64,000 nucleotides of DNA from Lachnoanaerobaculum umeaense. Its GTDB lineage: Bacteria > Bacillota > Clostridia > Lachnospirales > Lachnospiraceae. Within the stretch, counting starts at the first letter, position 1; each line of letters opens with the position of its first letter. Shown here one piece after another: positions 35,428 to 43,977 of this stretch. The notes beneath the pieces are model-generated. The model did no database searches. It worked only from the letters and a program-made list of their open reading frames with translations, and was not told the origin of the DNA. Both the position numbers and the translations under genes were made by a program. The stretch is from assembly GCF_003589745.1 (NCBI RefSeq), contig NZ_CP032364.1, positions 868,001 to 932,000 on the forward strand, in the 5' to 3' direction.

Positions 35428-36363
35428 ATGAAAGATGATAACACTTTGATACCGACAGATGAAACAAATATCACAGATATGATCTATACTATTCGTGGGA
35501 AACAGGTAATGCTTGATAGTGATTTGGCCGGTTTATACCAGGTTACGACAGGTAATTTGAATAAAGCAATGAAAAGAAATGTTGCAAGGTTTCCTGAGCA
35601 CTTTTGTTTTCAAATAACGGAGGTGGAATATAAAAACTTGAGATTCCAAAATGGAACCTCAAGTACAAACAGTACTTATGGCGGTAGACGATATATGCCT
35701 TATGTTTACACAGAACAAGGGATTGCAATGTTATCTGCTGTGCTTAAAAGTGAAGTTGCGGTAGATACCAGTATTAAAATTATGGATAGCTTTGTTGAAA
35801 TGCGTAAGTTTTTGCTTACGAATCAGGAACTCTTTTCCAGACTTGATAGACTGGAACTTAGTCATTTGGACTTGAAAAAAGAAATAGATAAGGGAATGGA
35901 TAAGCAACTGGAAACAGATAAGAAACTCGAAGAAGTATTCAACTATATTGCGAGCAATACAGAAGTAAAACAAAAGATATTTTTTGATGGTCAAATCTAT
36001 GATGCTTTCAGTTTTATTGCAGATTTAGTTGGAAAAGCACAGAGTAAACTGATCTTGATTGATAATTATGTGGATGTAAATACGCTTAACATACTTTGTA
36101 AGAAGAATTCAGGAGTTGATGTACTGATAGCAACAGCGGGAAAAGGGAGCTTAACAACAAAAGATATCAATAAGTTTAATGCTCAATACCCGAGTGTGAG
36201 AATAAAAAAGACTACAGATTTTCATGACCGTTTTTTGATTATAGATGACAAAGAAGGTTATTTCATCGGTGCATCTATAAAAGATGCCGGCAAGAAGAGT
36301 TTTGCGATAACAAAAATTGAAGATGGAAATTTGGTTCAGGATTTGATAAATAAAGTGAGGTAG
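35428..36363 (+). CDS. ORF6N-domain protein with PLD-like C-terminal domain
   Basis: A 311-residue protein. Residues about 14-105 are an ORF6N DNA-binding domain (IRGKQVMLDSDLAGLYQVTTGNLNKA, GGRRYMPYVYTEQGIAMLSAVL). A coiled-coil-like linker (about 130-170) follows, then a phospholipase-D-like domain (about 185-300) with FHDRFLIIDD and GASIKDAGKKS, an HxR variant of the HKD site. ORF6N is typical of phage and mobile DNA. GGAGG at 35414-35418 serves the ATG. The gene contains a hairpin at 35636-35664 shared in position with its paralogs. Role unknown; regulation or defence are possible. Confidence 0.85.
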   Translation: MKDDNTLIPTDETNITDMIYTIRGKQVMLDSDLAGLYQVTTGNLNKAMKRNVARFPEHFCFQITEVEYKNLRFQNGTSSTNSTYGGRRYMPYVYTEQGIAMLSAVLKSEVAVDTSIKIMDSFVEMRKFLLTNQELFSRLDRLELSHLDLKKEIDKGMDKQLETDKKLEEVFNYIASNTEVKQKIFFDGQIYDAFSFIADLVGKAQSKLILIDNYVDVNTLNILCKKNSGVDVLIATAGKGSLTTKDINKFNAQYPSVRIKKTTDFHDRFLIIDDKEGYFIGASIKDAGKKSFAITKIEDGNLVQDLINKVR

Positions 36364-36373
36364 GAGGAGAAAA

Positions 36374-36655
36374 ATGCAATCTAATTTTGTTTTTTTACAA
36401 AATGATTTTCCGGTCTTATATCAGATTGGAATTATTGCTGAAAAATATCTATATACAGATTCAAATGCTTGTTTGATAAAATTGGGAATGTTTGGAGAAA
36501 CGGTGGTTAATCTAATGCTGCAATTAGACAAAATTTCTGCACCACAAACAGGAATTTGTGAGGTATGTGCGATGATGTGTGAGTATATAGCCTTTGAAGA
36601 TTTTGCCGGCTTCTTCAGTTTTAAGCCAGTACTGTGCAGACCATACAGAGGGTAA
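36374..36655 (+). pseudogene. N-terminal fragment of a type I restriction HsdR-like (DUF4145) protein
   Basis: The first 55 residues (MQSNFVFLQNDFPVLYQIG, then ACLIKLGMFGETVVNLMLQLDKI) match the N-terminal DUF4145-type domain of HsdR/DEAD-box restriction proteins. The remaining 38 residues are unrelated, and no helicase follows, so the frame runs into foreign sequence. A strong AGGAGG site remains. It is not the N-terminus of the HsdR at 53216, which starts differently. Confidence 0.7.
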
Positions 36656-36837
36656 ACAAAAGGAAAAGTTGAGGGGACAGTCAGGTATGTACGGGGAAAT
36701 TTATGATTGGAATTAAATATAAGAATCTTGACATTTCAGAGATGATAAATAAATCTAAAAGGATGGTACAGATGTTAATGTGAGAATAGAATATAAGAAG
36801 GCAGGATCCTGGTTTGTAAAATAGGAAGGGGTGGAAC

Positions 36838-37374
36838 TTGAAGGTGATTATAATACGACATGGAAAAGTGGATTATGACTGGAAAAGAAAGTATAGTTCC
36901 GGTGAGTTTGATAAAGCTTGTATTCAGTATGATAAGTCTCCGATTATGCAGATGTCCTATTATATTCCGCTTTTTAATGTCAAGCAAATATATGTCAGCA
37001 AATTGTCTAGAAGTAGAGACACTGCAATGGAAATATTTGGAAGTAGGGAATTTATATGCACTGAACTGCTAAATGAAGTCCCGCTTGGTTCAAGTTTTAA
37101 TTGCAGGATTGAGTTACCATTGTGGTTTTGGAATGTAACAGGGAGAATTCAATGGCTTTTTAACATCAGTAGGCAAGGCGAAAGCCAAAAAGAGACGATA
37201 GCAAGGGCAAGAAAGTTTGTAGAATTGTTAAATACTGAGGAATATGATAGTGCGGTAGTCACACATGGATTTTATATGCATATTTTGGTGAAAGAAATGC
37301 AGAAGGTAGGATTTAGAATCAGTAAATCAGTGAGAAACTATAAAAATGGAGACTATGTAGTTGCTGAAAAGTAG
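36838..37374 (+). CDS. Histidine phosphatase (phosphoglycerate mutase-like) protein
   Basis: A 178-residue member of the histidine phosphatase superfamily: the RHGK motif near residue 7 (VIIIRHGKVDYD), SKLSRSRDTAMEIF, and the second catalytic histidine in VVTHGFYMHILV. The start is TTG at 36838 behind a purine-rich GGAAGGGG stretch; GTG at 36844 is an alternative. The substrate is unknown. The gap before it (36656-36837) holds no gene I can support. The following 268 bp (37375-37642) are AT-rich and also appear empty. Confidence 0.8.
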   Translation: MKVIIIRHGKVDYDWKRKYSSGEFDKACIQYDKSPIMQMSYYIPLFNVKQIYVSKLSRSRDTAMEIFGSREFICTELLNEVPLGSSFNCRIELPLWFWNVTGRIQWLFNISRQGESQKETIARARKFVELLNTEEYDSAVVTHGFYMHILVKEMQKVGFRISKSVRNYKNGDYVVAEK

Positions 37375-37642
37375 AGGTGGTTAGGTGGATGTTATAGTAG
37401 TGGTAGATGAGAATTACTTAATATAGGTGAATATATAAGTATTATTTCAAACAGAGATTGTTAGCCTGTAACAGTATATAAAAGAACTTTAAATGAATTA
37501 ATTTTGTAAATTACAATTTGTTGAACTTAGAAAGCTATAAGTTTCTATGAGATGAAGCCTATAAAACTTGTACGGATATTGTAGGGTATGAAAAGAAATC
37601 TTCCTCTATACTAAAATAAACCGAAAGAAAGGGGGAATCAAA

Positions 37643-38485
37643 GTGAATATTATCAAGTCGTTTAACAATACGATTGATTATCTTGAAACAGTTCTTGATG
37701 ATGAAATTGACGAAAAGAAAGTAACTCAGTTATCCGGATATTCGTATTCAATGTTCAGTCGCTTGTTTTCTATTCTGACTGAAACAACACTCTCAGAATA
37801 TTTAAGAAGTAGAAGATTGACAGAAGCAGCCGTTATATTAAGAGATACGGACGAAAAGATTATTGATGTTGCATTCAAATTTGGATATGAGTCATCGGAT
37901 TCATTTGGAACTGCATTTAAGAATTTTCATGGATTTACTCCTTCTGAGGTAAGAAATGGGAAACCGTTCAAAGTAGTATCACGTGTGCAATTAGCATTAA
38001 GTGTAAGAGGAGGAAGAAGCATGAATATTACAATTCAAAAGAAAAAAGCATTTACAGTTGCAGGGGTAAATGAACAAAACATCAATTCATCATTATGTCC
38101 TAGTGTCTGGAATAAGTTGTATAAAAAATATAGCCACGATGAACTTGCAAGTTTGGGAAGCGGTCAAAGTGTAGGTGTTTGCGATGATGTGGAAAACCCA
38201 AGTACAATAAACTATATAGCTGGATATATCGTTACTGATGCAGAGCAAGCGAGAAGTATAGGCTTAGATGTTTTGGAAGTGGAAGAAGCAGAGTATGCTG
38301 TTGTAGAATTAATAGGAAGTGTTCCGGATTGCATTCATAACGGGTGGAAATATGCGATGGAAGTATTCTTCCCTGAGCATGGCTATGTACATTCAGGTAA
38401 ACCTGACTTTGAATATTATTACGAAGGTGATATGGATAGTAAAGACTATAAAATGGAACTTTGGATTCCTATAACTAAAGCTTAA
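37643..38485 (+). CDS. AraC-family regulator with GyrI-like effector domain
   Basis: A 280-residue regulator. Residues about 8-108 hold two helix-turn-helix motifs of the AraC type (LSGYSYSMFSRLFSILTETTLSEYLRSRR in two parts, and IIDVAFKFGYESSDSFGTAFKNFHGFTPSE). Residues about 120-280 are a GyrI-like/effector-binding domain, as in Rob, SoxS-like and BmrR-like multidrug sensors (FEYYYEGDMDSKDYKMELWIPI at the end). GTG start with GGGGG upstream. Monocistronic with its own terminator. Confidence 0.92.
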   Translation: MNIIKSFNNTIDYLETVLDDEIDEKKVTQLSGYSYSMFSRLFSILTETTLSEYLRSRRLTEAAVILRDTDEKIIDVAFKFGYESSDSFGTAFKNFHGFTPSEVRNGKPFKVVSRVQLALSVRGGRSMNITIQKKKAFTVAGVNEQNINSSLCPSVWNKLYKKYSHDELASLGSGQSVGVCDDVENPSTINYIAGYIVTDAEQARSIGLDVLEVEEAEYAVVELIGSVPDCIHNGWKYAMEVFFPEHGYVHSGKPDFEYYYEGDMDSKDYKMELWIPITKA

Positions 38486-38490
38486 AAAAA

Positions 38491-38553
38491 CGGTATGTCT
38501 AAACCATCGAATAGTGTAAAAACAAAGCACATAACTTTAAGATTATAGAATCT
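38491..38553 (+). repeat. Island repeat Q, copy 1
   Basis: A 63-bp sequence about 94% identical to 42907-42969. In this copy its last part forms the left side of a complete terminator; the second copy has only the left side. Confidence 0.85.
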
Positions 38554-38571
38554 TTCGGATATGTGCTTTTT
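38524..38571 (+). terminator. Terminator of the AraC-family gene
   Basis: AAAGCACATA (38524-38533) pairs with TATGTGCTTT (38560-38569); an inner AAGATT/AATCTT pair lengthens the hairpin; T-run follows. The rest of the gap to the next gene (about 38575-38807) contains repeat R copy 2 and otherwise nothing I can identify. Confidence 0.88.
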
Positions 38572-38730
38572 CTGTATTCAGTAATTTTGTTGGAAAAGTT
38601 GTAGTAAAGCTTGAAGAATTTGCGAGTACCATAGTAGTGGAGCAGATACAGAAAAGTTTTTCTACAGGCCGGAATTAAAAGATGGACTGAATATGAAAAG
38701 TACAGTAAAATCTATATTAGAAATATTTTT

Positions 38731-38800
38731 GGGAAGCTTAATTAAAAAAATGAGTAATTAAGAAATCCCTGTTTATCAGTCAGTATAAATTTAGTGAGGT
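38731..38800 (+). repeat. Island repeat R, copy 2
   Basis: The first 38 bases (38731-38768) are identical to 43861-43898, the end of the small membrane protein gene; here no such gene precedes it. Placed just before ORF6N gene 2. Confidence 0.85.
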
Positions 38801-38807
38801 TCATTTT

Positions 38808-39793
38808 ATGATAGAAAAAAATAAAGAAATAGTGGTAATAGATGAAACTACAATAAAAAACAAGATTTACTATATAAGAAATCAAAAGGTTATGCTTGAT
38901 TTTGAACTTGCTGAAATTTATGGGTATACAACGACAAGATTTAACGAACAAGTAAAAAATATGCTGAGAAATTTGATGATGATTTTATGTTTCAGTTGAC
39001 GAAGTCGGAGTTTGAAAACTTGATATCGAAAAAATCGACATCAAGTTGGGGCGGTCGTAGAAAACCACCTTATGCTTTTACAGAGCAGGGTATTTATATG
39101 CTTATGACTGTATTAAGAGGAGAACTTGCTGTTAAGCAAAGCAAGGCTTTAATACGAATGTTTAAGCAGATGAAAGATTTTATAATTGAAAATCAAGATT
39201 TTATCAGTCCAAAAGATTTGGTGCAAATTGCAGTACAGACAAACCAAAATACAAAAGATATTGCAGAAATAAAATCTCAAATGGCTACTAAAGAAGATTT
39301 AAAAAAAGTGATGGAAAATTTCATAGATCCGGACACCTATAAGCATTTTCTTTTGATGAATGGAGATAAGATTGAAGCGGATGTTGCATACACAAAAATA
39401 TATAAGTCTGCAAAGAAAAGTATTTTTGTGATAGATAACTACATAGGCTTAAAAACGTTAGAGCTGCTAAGAACTGCAAAAGATAATGTGGAAGTCATCA
39501 TATTTAGCGATAATGTCAGAAATAAAGATATGCTTACAAAAAGTATTTTAAATGATTTTGTAAGAGATTACCCTAACATTAACTTAAAAATGAAGATTGC
39601 AGGTAAAAAGTATCACGATAGGTATATTTCGATAGACTATGGAACGGAAAATGAAGCCTTTTATCTTTGTGGAGCATCATCGAAGGATGCAGGAAATAAA
39701 ATATCAAGTATTACCAAGATAGAAGAATCAGCAAAGGATTTATATCATACAATGTTTGGTGGAATGTTAAACAATAAGAATTTGAGAATTTAG
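38808..39793 (+). pseudogene. Second ORF6N/PLD-like gene, split by a -1 frameshift
   Basis: The first 51 codons (to VKN) are a good ORF6N start (IRNQKVMLDFELAEIYGYTT). The frame then stops at 38997. From about 38960 the -1 frame gives YAEKFDDDFMFQLTKSEFENL and continues to 39793 through ORF6N, linker and PLD-like domain (KYHDRYISIDY, GASSKDAGNK). The break falls at A AAA AAT (38954-38960), in phase for -1 slippage, or is a one-base loss in the A-run. Joining the frames gives a full-length paralog of the 35428 gene. The hairpin at 39017-39047 matches the one in gene 1 by position. Confidence 0.8.
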
Positions 39794-39816
39794 AATGACT
39801 TACAATATTTGTAAAA

Positions 39817-40095
39817 CTACATACCGAAAAGGTCAGAATGAGTACCGGTTTCTGTTGTAATGATAATAAGCCTATCATCTTCAACACGATATATTAATAA
39901 CCAATCCGGTTCTATGTGACATTCTCTAAAGTCTGACATATTACCGGATAGTTGGTGGTCTCTGTATTTGAACTCAAGTGGTTTTCCTGTACTAAGTGAA
40001 TCAAGTACATCCACTAATTTTGCGATATTTTTACCACGCTTCTTGATTCGCTTTATGTCACGCTTCATCTTATTTGTAAATAGAATTTGATACAT
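39817..40095 (-). CDS. YafQ-type mRNA interferase toxin
   Basis: A 92-residue RelE/YafQ-superfamily toxin: FTNKMKRDIKRIKKRGKN, the HQLSGNMSDFRECHIEPDWLLIYR core and a C-terminal TGTHSDLFGM. Family members cut mRNA in the ribosome. The key histidines, aspartate and C-terminal phenylalanine are present, so it is probably active. It begins immediately after the antitoxin stop codon, the common antitoxin-toxin order, and lies opposite in strand to its neighbours. Confidence 0.93.
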   Translation of the reverse strand: MYQILFTNKMKRDIKRIKKRGKNIAKLVDVLDSLSTGKPLEFKYRDHQLSGNMSDFRECHIEPDWLLIYRVEDDRLIIITTETGTHSDLFGM

Positions 40096-40359
40096 TTAAT
40101 CCTCCAACATAGCTAAAACAGCTTCTTTTGCAGAATTATATGGTCCATTTAAGTTTCTATGTAATCTTGCATCTTGAATTGCACTAAGGCTTTCATTATA
40201 TTTATTTTTATGTACAACAGGAAATGGTAATCCATTGTGCTCGAGTGAAGCATTTAAGAAAATCCTTATTGCTGTTGATGTATCCAAACCCAGACTTGAA
40301 AATAGTGAGTCGGCATCTTTCTTTAGCTGATCATCTATACGAATTTGTAGTGTCGACAT
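40096..40359 (-). CDS. RelB/DinJ-type antitoxin
   Basis: An 87-residue antitoxin with an N-terminal ribbon-helix-helix (LQIRIDDQLKKDADSLFSSLGLDTSTAIRIFL, split here for length) that binds its promoter, and a C-terminal tail that wraps the toxin. An AT-rich promoter with a TATAATTATA palindrome lies just upstream (around 40393-40402 on the plus strand), a candidate autorepression site. GGAGGTGCAAT precedes the ATG. Confidence 0.92.
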   Translation of the reverse strand: MSTLQIRIDDQLKKDADSLFSSLGLDTSTAIRIFLNASLEHNGLPFPVVHKNKYNESLSAIQDARLHRNLNGPYNSAKEAVLAMLED

Positions 40360-40614
40360 ATTGCACCTCCAATACTTAAGTAATTATTTGTAGTATAATT
40401 ATAGTATAAGTGCTGCATATATGCAATGCTGATAACCGAATTAGATAAAATTACAGTTTGCCGGTCCGGGTAAATTTGCAGTTGACGAGATGATTGGTCT
40501 AATGGAGAATTAGAAGTAGTAGAATCAACTCAAAAAGTATGTAGGTATAGTATGTGTGGAATTTCTACCGATTTATATAATAATAAATTTACAGAATATA
40601 GATAGGAGGCAACA

Positions 40615-41085
40615 ATGGATTATGTAATTAGAGGATTAAAGCAGAATGAAATAAATTTATTGGATACTTTTCTATATGAGGCTATTTTTATTCCTGAAGG
40701 AGTACAAGCTCCGTCTAAAGATATTATAGAACATCCCGATTTAGAAATATATGTTGTTGATTTTGGCAAGAAAGATGATGTATGTTATGTGGCGGATTTT
40801 GATGGAAAGGTAGTAGGAGCTGTATGGACTCGTATCATCAATGATTATGGTCATGTTGATGATACCACACCCTCTCTTTCCATTTCTCTTCTCAAGGAAT
40901 ATAGGAATTTGGGAATTGGAACCGAACTTATGAAACAAATTCTTTTGACCTTGAAAGAGAAAAAATATAAGCAAGTTTCATTATCGGTTCAAAAGATAAA
41001 CTATGCAGTGAATATGTATAAAAAAGTAGGTTTTGAAATTGTTCGTGAAAATAAAGAGGACTATGTCATGATTTGTAAACTTTAG
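40615..41085 (+). CDS. GNAT acetyltransferase
   Basis: A 156-residue N-acetyltransferase with the acetyl-CoA loop LLKEYRNLGIGTELMKQIL and the C-terminal VNMYKKVGFEIVRENKEDYVMIC. The target is unknown. AGGAGG at 40605 is well placed. GNAT genes are common in mobile gene pools; two more are in this island. Confidence 0.88.
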   Translation: MDYVIRGLKQNEINLLDTFLYEAIFIPEGVQAPSKDIIEHPDLEIYVVDFGKKDDVCYVADFDGKVVGAVWTRIINDYGHVDDTTPSLSISLLKEYRNLGIGTELMKQILLTLKEKKYKQVSLSVQKINYAVNMYKKVGFEIVRENKEDYVMICKL

Positions 41086-41420
41086 TTTCTGGCAAATTCC
41101 GTTTTGTCGAGCTAATACCTTTTAACGATAACCTTAAGCTATCGTTAAAAGTTCTTGGACATGTTCCCACATACGAACACAACTACTTGACATACTTAGT
41201 GTTCACTCGTTTCATATGGAATGCGTAACATTGCTTGTACGAGCAACGAAGTAGCGTAGTAGATGTAACCTCTCTTGTAAAGATTTCCTAAAGTCAGAGA
41301 GTGGGGTGAAATAGTCTACTGAAAGCATAGAACATAGACAAAAAGCGAAATAGTAAAAATCATTAATTTAAGCAGTGTAGAAATTTTATTTTTTGTAGAA
41401 GAAGGAGAAGTTGAGACAGT
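41086..41420. other. Structured intergenic stretch without a gene
   Basis: No coding sequence is apparent. It holds a perfect 11-bp inverted repeat (TTTTAACGATA, 41120-41130, with 41140-41150) and a GAACAC/GTGTTC pair further on. Base composition from 41200 to 41300 is richer in G and C than the surroundings. Not recognised as a known RNA or a mobile element end. Confidence 0.4.
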
Positions 41421-42902
41421 ATGGGTAAAAAAGTAGTAATTATTGGAGCAGGTGTTTCGGGTGTGAGTGCTGGAATATATGCATTGCAGGCGGGATATTC
41501 AGTAGAAATATATGAAAAAAACAAAATGCCTGGAGGTGAGTGTACAGGGTGGAACAGGCAAGGATATCATATAGATAATTGTATACATTTTCTTGTTGGA
41601 TGCAATAAGGATGAACAACTATATAAAATGTGGGAAAATCTAGGAGTTATTTCTGATAGTTTGAAGATCTATCGTGAGCCATATTTTTATTGTATGAATA
41701 TGGATGGAATAACACTACATTTGTGGAGCGATTTAGAGAAGGCAAGAAAAGAGTTTTTAGAGCTTGCTCCAGAAGATTACAAAGAATTAAATTTGTTTTT
41801 TGACTGTGCCAAAACCTTAGAGTGTGTAAAGCCACCGTGCGATTATTCGATTGCTCATATGAATCCTTTGCAATTTATAAAACTAGGAATGAGCATGAAA
41901 GATGCAAGTAAAGCAATTAATGAATATGGAAAGCAGTCGATTGAGGAGTTTGTCAATCGCTTTAAGAATCATTACATTAGGGCAATGTTTAAAAATTACT
42001 TTAATAGCAATTTTAACGCTCTTTCCCTTGTTGCATCATATGCTTTTTTTACAAGCAACACAGCAGCTATACCAGAAGGAGGTTCTGTTGGATTGGTTGG
42101 TAGAATGCTTGCTAAATTTGAATCCTTAGGTGGGAAGTTGCATCTAGGTATTAATATTGTAAAAATAAATATTGTAGATAGTCAAGTTGTTAGTATTCTG
42201 GGTAATAATGGAGAGGTAATCAAATCAGATAACTATATTTGGTGTGCAGACCCACATTATCTTTTCTATAACTTAATTGATGAAAAATATTTAGATAAAA
42301 ATCTTAGGTACATGTATGATAATCCACAGGGCTATGTTTCTAATACATGTTATCAGGTTGCATTTGGAATAGCTACTGAGGAAGATTTGAAATTACCTAA
42401 AGGAAGCATTATTTTCCCTTGTGATGAATATGATGTTGCAGGGGAAACACACAATTTTTGTGGAATGCGAGTTTTTGATTATGATGAGACACTATTTCCA
42501 ATGGAAAAGAGAGTCATTCAATGTAATATTTTACAAAATGATGAAAATTATGCCTATTGGTTTAGACTAAAAAATAAGATTAGCTTATACAATCAAGAAA
42601 AACAGCGTCTTGCAGATGACTTGAGATTAAGAATTGAAAAAAAGTATCCACAGCTTGAAGGGAAACTCATCGTACTTGGAACATATTCTCCAGTTACATT
42701 TACAACTTGGTGTAATGCATATAAAGGGGGTTACATGAGTTTTAATCCACAGAAAGGATATAAAAACAAGTATGTTAAGAGCACTATTAAAGGTTTAAAT
42801 AATTTATACCTTGCAAGTCAATGGATTCAAACTAGTGGAGGACTTCCTATTGCTGCAGCAAGTGGAAAGTTTGCTATAGATATTATGAAATCTAGTAGAT
42901 AA
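41421..42902 (+). CDS. FAD-dependent oxidoreductase, phytoene desaturase (CrtI)-like
   Basis: A 493-residue flavoprotein with an N-terminal FAD-binding GAGVSGVSAGIYALQAGYSVEIYEK, a GG motif (PGGECTGW), and a C-terminal SGGLPIAAASGKFAIDIMK that contacts FAD. The pattern is that of CrtI-like and amine-oxidase-like enzymes (NAD(P)/FAD oxidoreductases); the substrate is unknown. No carotenoid genes are nearby. GAAGGAG lies about 14 nt before the ATG. Confidence 0.85.
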   Translation: MGKKVVIIGAGVSGVSAGIYALQAGYSVEIYEKNKMPGGECTGWNRQGYHIDNCIHFLVGCNKDEQLYKMWENLGVISDSLKIYREPYFYCMNMDGITLHLWSDLEKARKEFLELAPEDYKELNLFFDCAKTLECVKPPCDYSIAHMNPLQFIKLGMSMKDASKAINEYGKQSIEEFVNRFKNHYIRAMFKNYFNSNFNALSLVASYAFFTSNTAAIPEGGSVGLVGRMLAKFESLGGKLHLGINIVKINIVDSQVVSILGNNGEVIKSDNYIWCADPHYLFYNLIDEKYLDKNLRYMYDNPQGYVSNTCYQVAFGIATEEDLKLPKGSIIFPCDEYDVAGETHNFCGMRVFDYDETLFPMEKRVIQCNILQNDENYAYWFRLKNKISLYNQEKQRLADDLRLRIEKKYPQLEGKLIVLGTYSPVTFTTWCNAYKGGYMSFNPQKGYKNKYVKSTIKGLNNLYLASQWIQTSGGLPIAAASGKFAIDIMKSSR

Positions 42903-42906
42903 AGCT

Positions 42907-42969
42907 CGGTTTGTCTAAATAATCGAATAGTGTAAAAACAAAGCACATAACTTTAAGATTATAAAATCT
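42907..42969 (+). repeat. Island repeat Q, copy 2
   Basis: 63-bp near-copy of 38491-38553 (four mismatches). It lacks the right arm of the terminator; after it, AAAATCTATATTAGAAATATT (written in part) repeats a sequence also found at 38707-38728. Confidence 0.85.
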
Positions 42970-43067
42970 ATATTAGAAATATTCGAGTGGGGGAACTAAA
43001 GGATGAAAAATAAAATTGTATTATTTACATATGGTAATGTATTCTTGCTTAAAGATAACTGAATGAG

Positions 43068-43094
43068 AATTTTGTCGGTTTTTCCGACAAAATT
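43068..43094 (+). repeat. Perfect hairpin before a hypothetical gene
   Basis: An 11-bp perfect inverted repeat (43068-43078 with 43084-43094) with a TTTTT loop. It is not followed by a T-run, so it is not a standard terminator. It lies 48 nt ahead of the next start. Confidence 0.6.
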
Positions 43095-43142
43095 ACAGGT
43101 GGAAGAAAACTTAGTGTTTGACAAAGTTTTAAGGAGATAACT

Positions 43143-43523
43143 GTGAATATAGATATTGTTAAAACGAAAGAGTACTACAATTCATTGTCATCAGATATGC
43201 TATGTGACTGTGATTATTGTAAGCTGTACTATGTTAAGTCAAGAAAAGAATTTCCCGAATTGGCATTATGGCTGGATAAATATGGTGTCGATATCGAAAA
43301 ACCTTTTGAGGTTATTAGTCTTGAACCGGATGATAACGGGATGCTTGATTATATTGGAGTACAGTATATTGTTTTTGGTAATTTTAAAAATGATAATTCA
43401 TATTATGTTGGAGATTTTAACATAAAGATTGCAGATTCACACCCCGATACCGGAATTAGTGATGAGCATTTTGTGCTGGAAGTAATACCTATGAATTCTA
43501 TGAAATTATTTATTAAGGGATAA
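43143..43523 (+). CDS. Hypothetical protein with CxCxxC motif
   Basis: A 126-residue protein with an early CDCDYCKLYY motif, possibly metal-binding, followed by FPELALWLDKYGVDIEKPFE and a beta-rich second half. It looks like a conserved clostridial protein of unknown role; I cannot name a family. GTG start with AAGGAG 6 nt upstream. Confidence 0.7.
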   Translation: MNIDIVKTKEYYNSLSSDMLCDCDYCKLYYVKSRKEFPELALWLDKYGVDIEKPFEVISLEPDDNGMLDYIGVQYIVFGNFKNDNSYYVGDFNIKIADSHPDTGISDEHFVLEVIPMNSMKLFIKG

Positions 43524-43570
43524 TTCGGGTTTGTAGAAATAAAGTATGTGAATCTACAGAGGTAAAGAAA

Positions 43571-43891
43571 ATGAAAAAAATAAGAGAAATGTCTGTTTAC
43601 TTAATAGTGATAACTTTAGCTTTCTATGTGTTACCTGCTTTAATTAATGATACAGGAACCGGTATATTCTTCTTACTTATTTTAACTCCTATTATTTGTT
43701 TTTTAACTTCTCTAATTTATGGAATTAGACATTCTTTTAACTTGATATTTTTATTGCTAATTATGATACTCTTTGTTCCGACTATATTTATATTTTATAA
43801 TGAAAGTGCAGCTGTTTATGTATTGATATATGGTATAATTGCAACAACAGGAAATCTTTTGGGAAGCTTAATTAAAAAAATGAGTAATTAA
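43571..43891 (+). CDS. Small membrane protein
   Basis: A 106-residue protein with three to four membrane segments (about residues 9-25, 31-50, 58-76, 80-98) and a short basic tail. No family recognised. Its last ten codons (LLGSLIKKMSN region) are part of repeat R, which occurs without this gene at 38731 and in a degenerate form at 45640. Confidence 0.65.
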   Translation: MKKIREMSVYLIVITLAFYVLPALINDTGTGIFFLLILTPIICFLTSLIYGIRHSFNLIFLLLIMILFVPTIFIFYNESAAVYVLIYGIIATTGNLLGSLIKKMSN

Positions 43892-43940
43892 GAAATCCCT
43901 GTTTGATAAGCAGGGTAATTAGAATTTAGTGTGGTTCAAT
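43861..43940 (+). repeat. Island repeat R, copy 3
   Basis: Covers the end of the membrane protein gene, then CCCTGTTTGATAAGCAGGG (a hairpin) and GTAATTAGAATTTAGTGTGG. Placed before the DUF4869 gene. Confidence 0.85.
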
Positions 43941-43977
43941 AAGAGAGAATAAAAAACTATAGATATGGAGGAATATT

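Noticed and set aside
36374..36655. Fragment as a displaced N-terminus of the HsdR at 53216
   Set aside because: The intact HsdR has its own different N-terminal domain and good start, so the fragment comes from another protein.
36703..36783. 26-codon open frame after the HsdR stump
   Set aside because: No convincing ribosome site and no recognisable sequence; probably chance.
41421..42902. Carotenoid synthesis role for the CrtI-like gene
   Set aside because: No phytoene synthase or other carotenoid gene is nearby; only the broad oxidoreductase family is supported.
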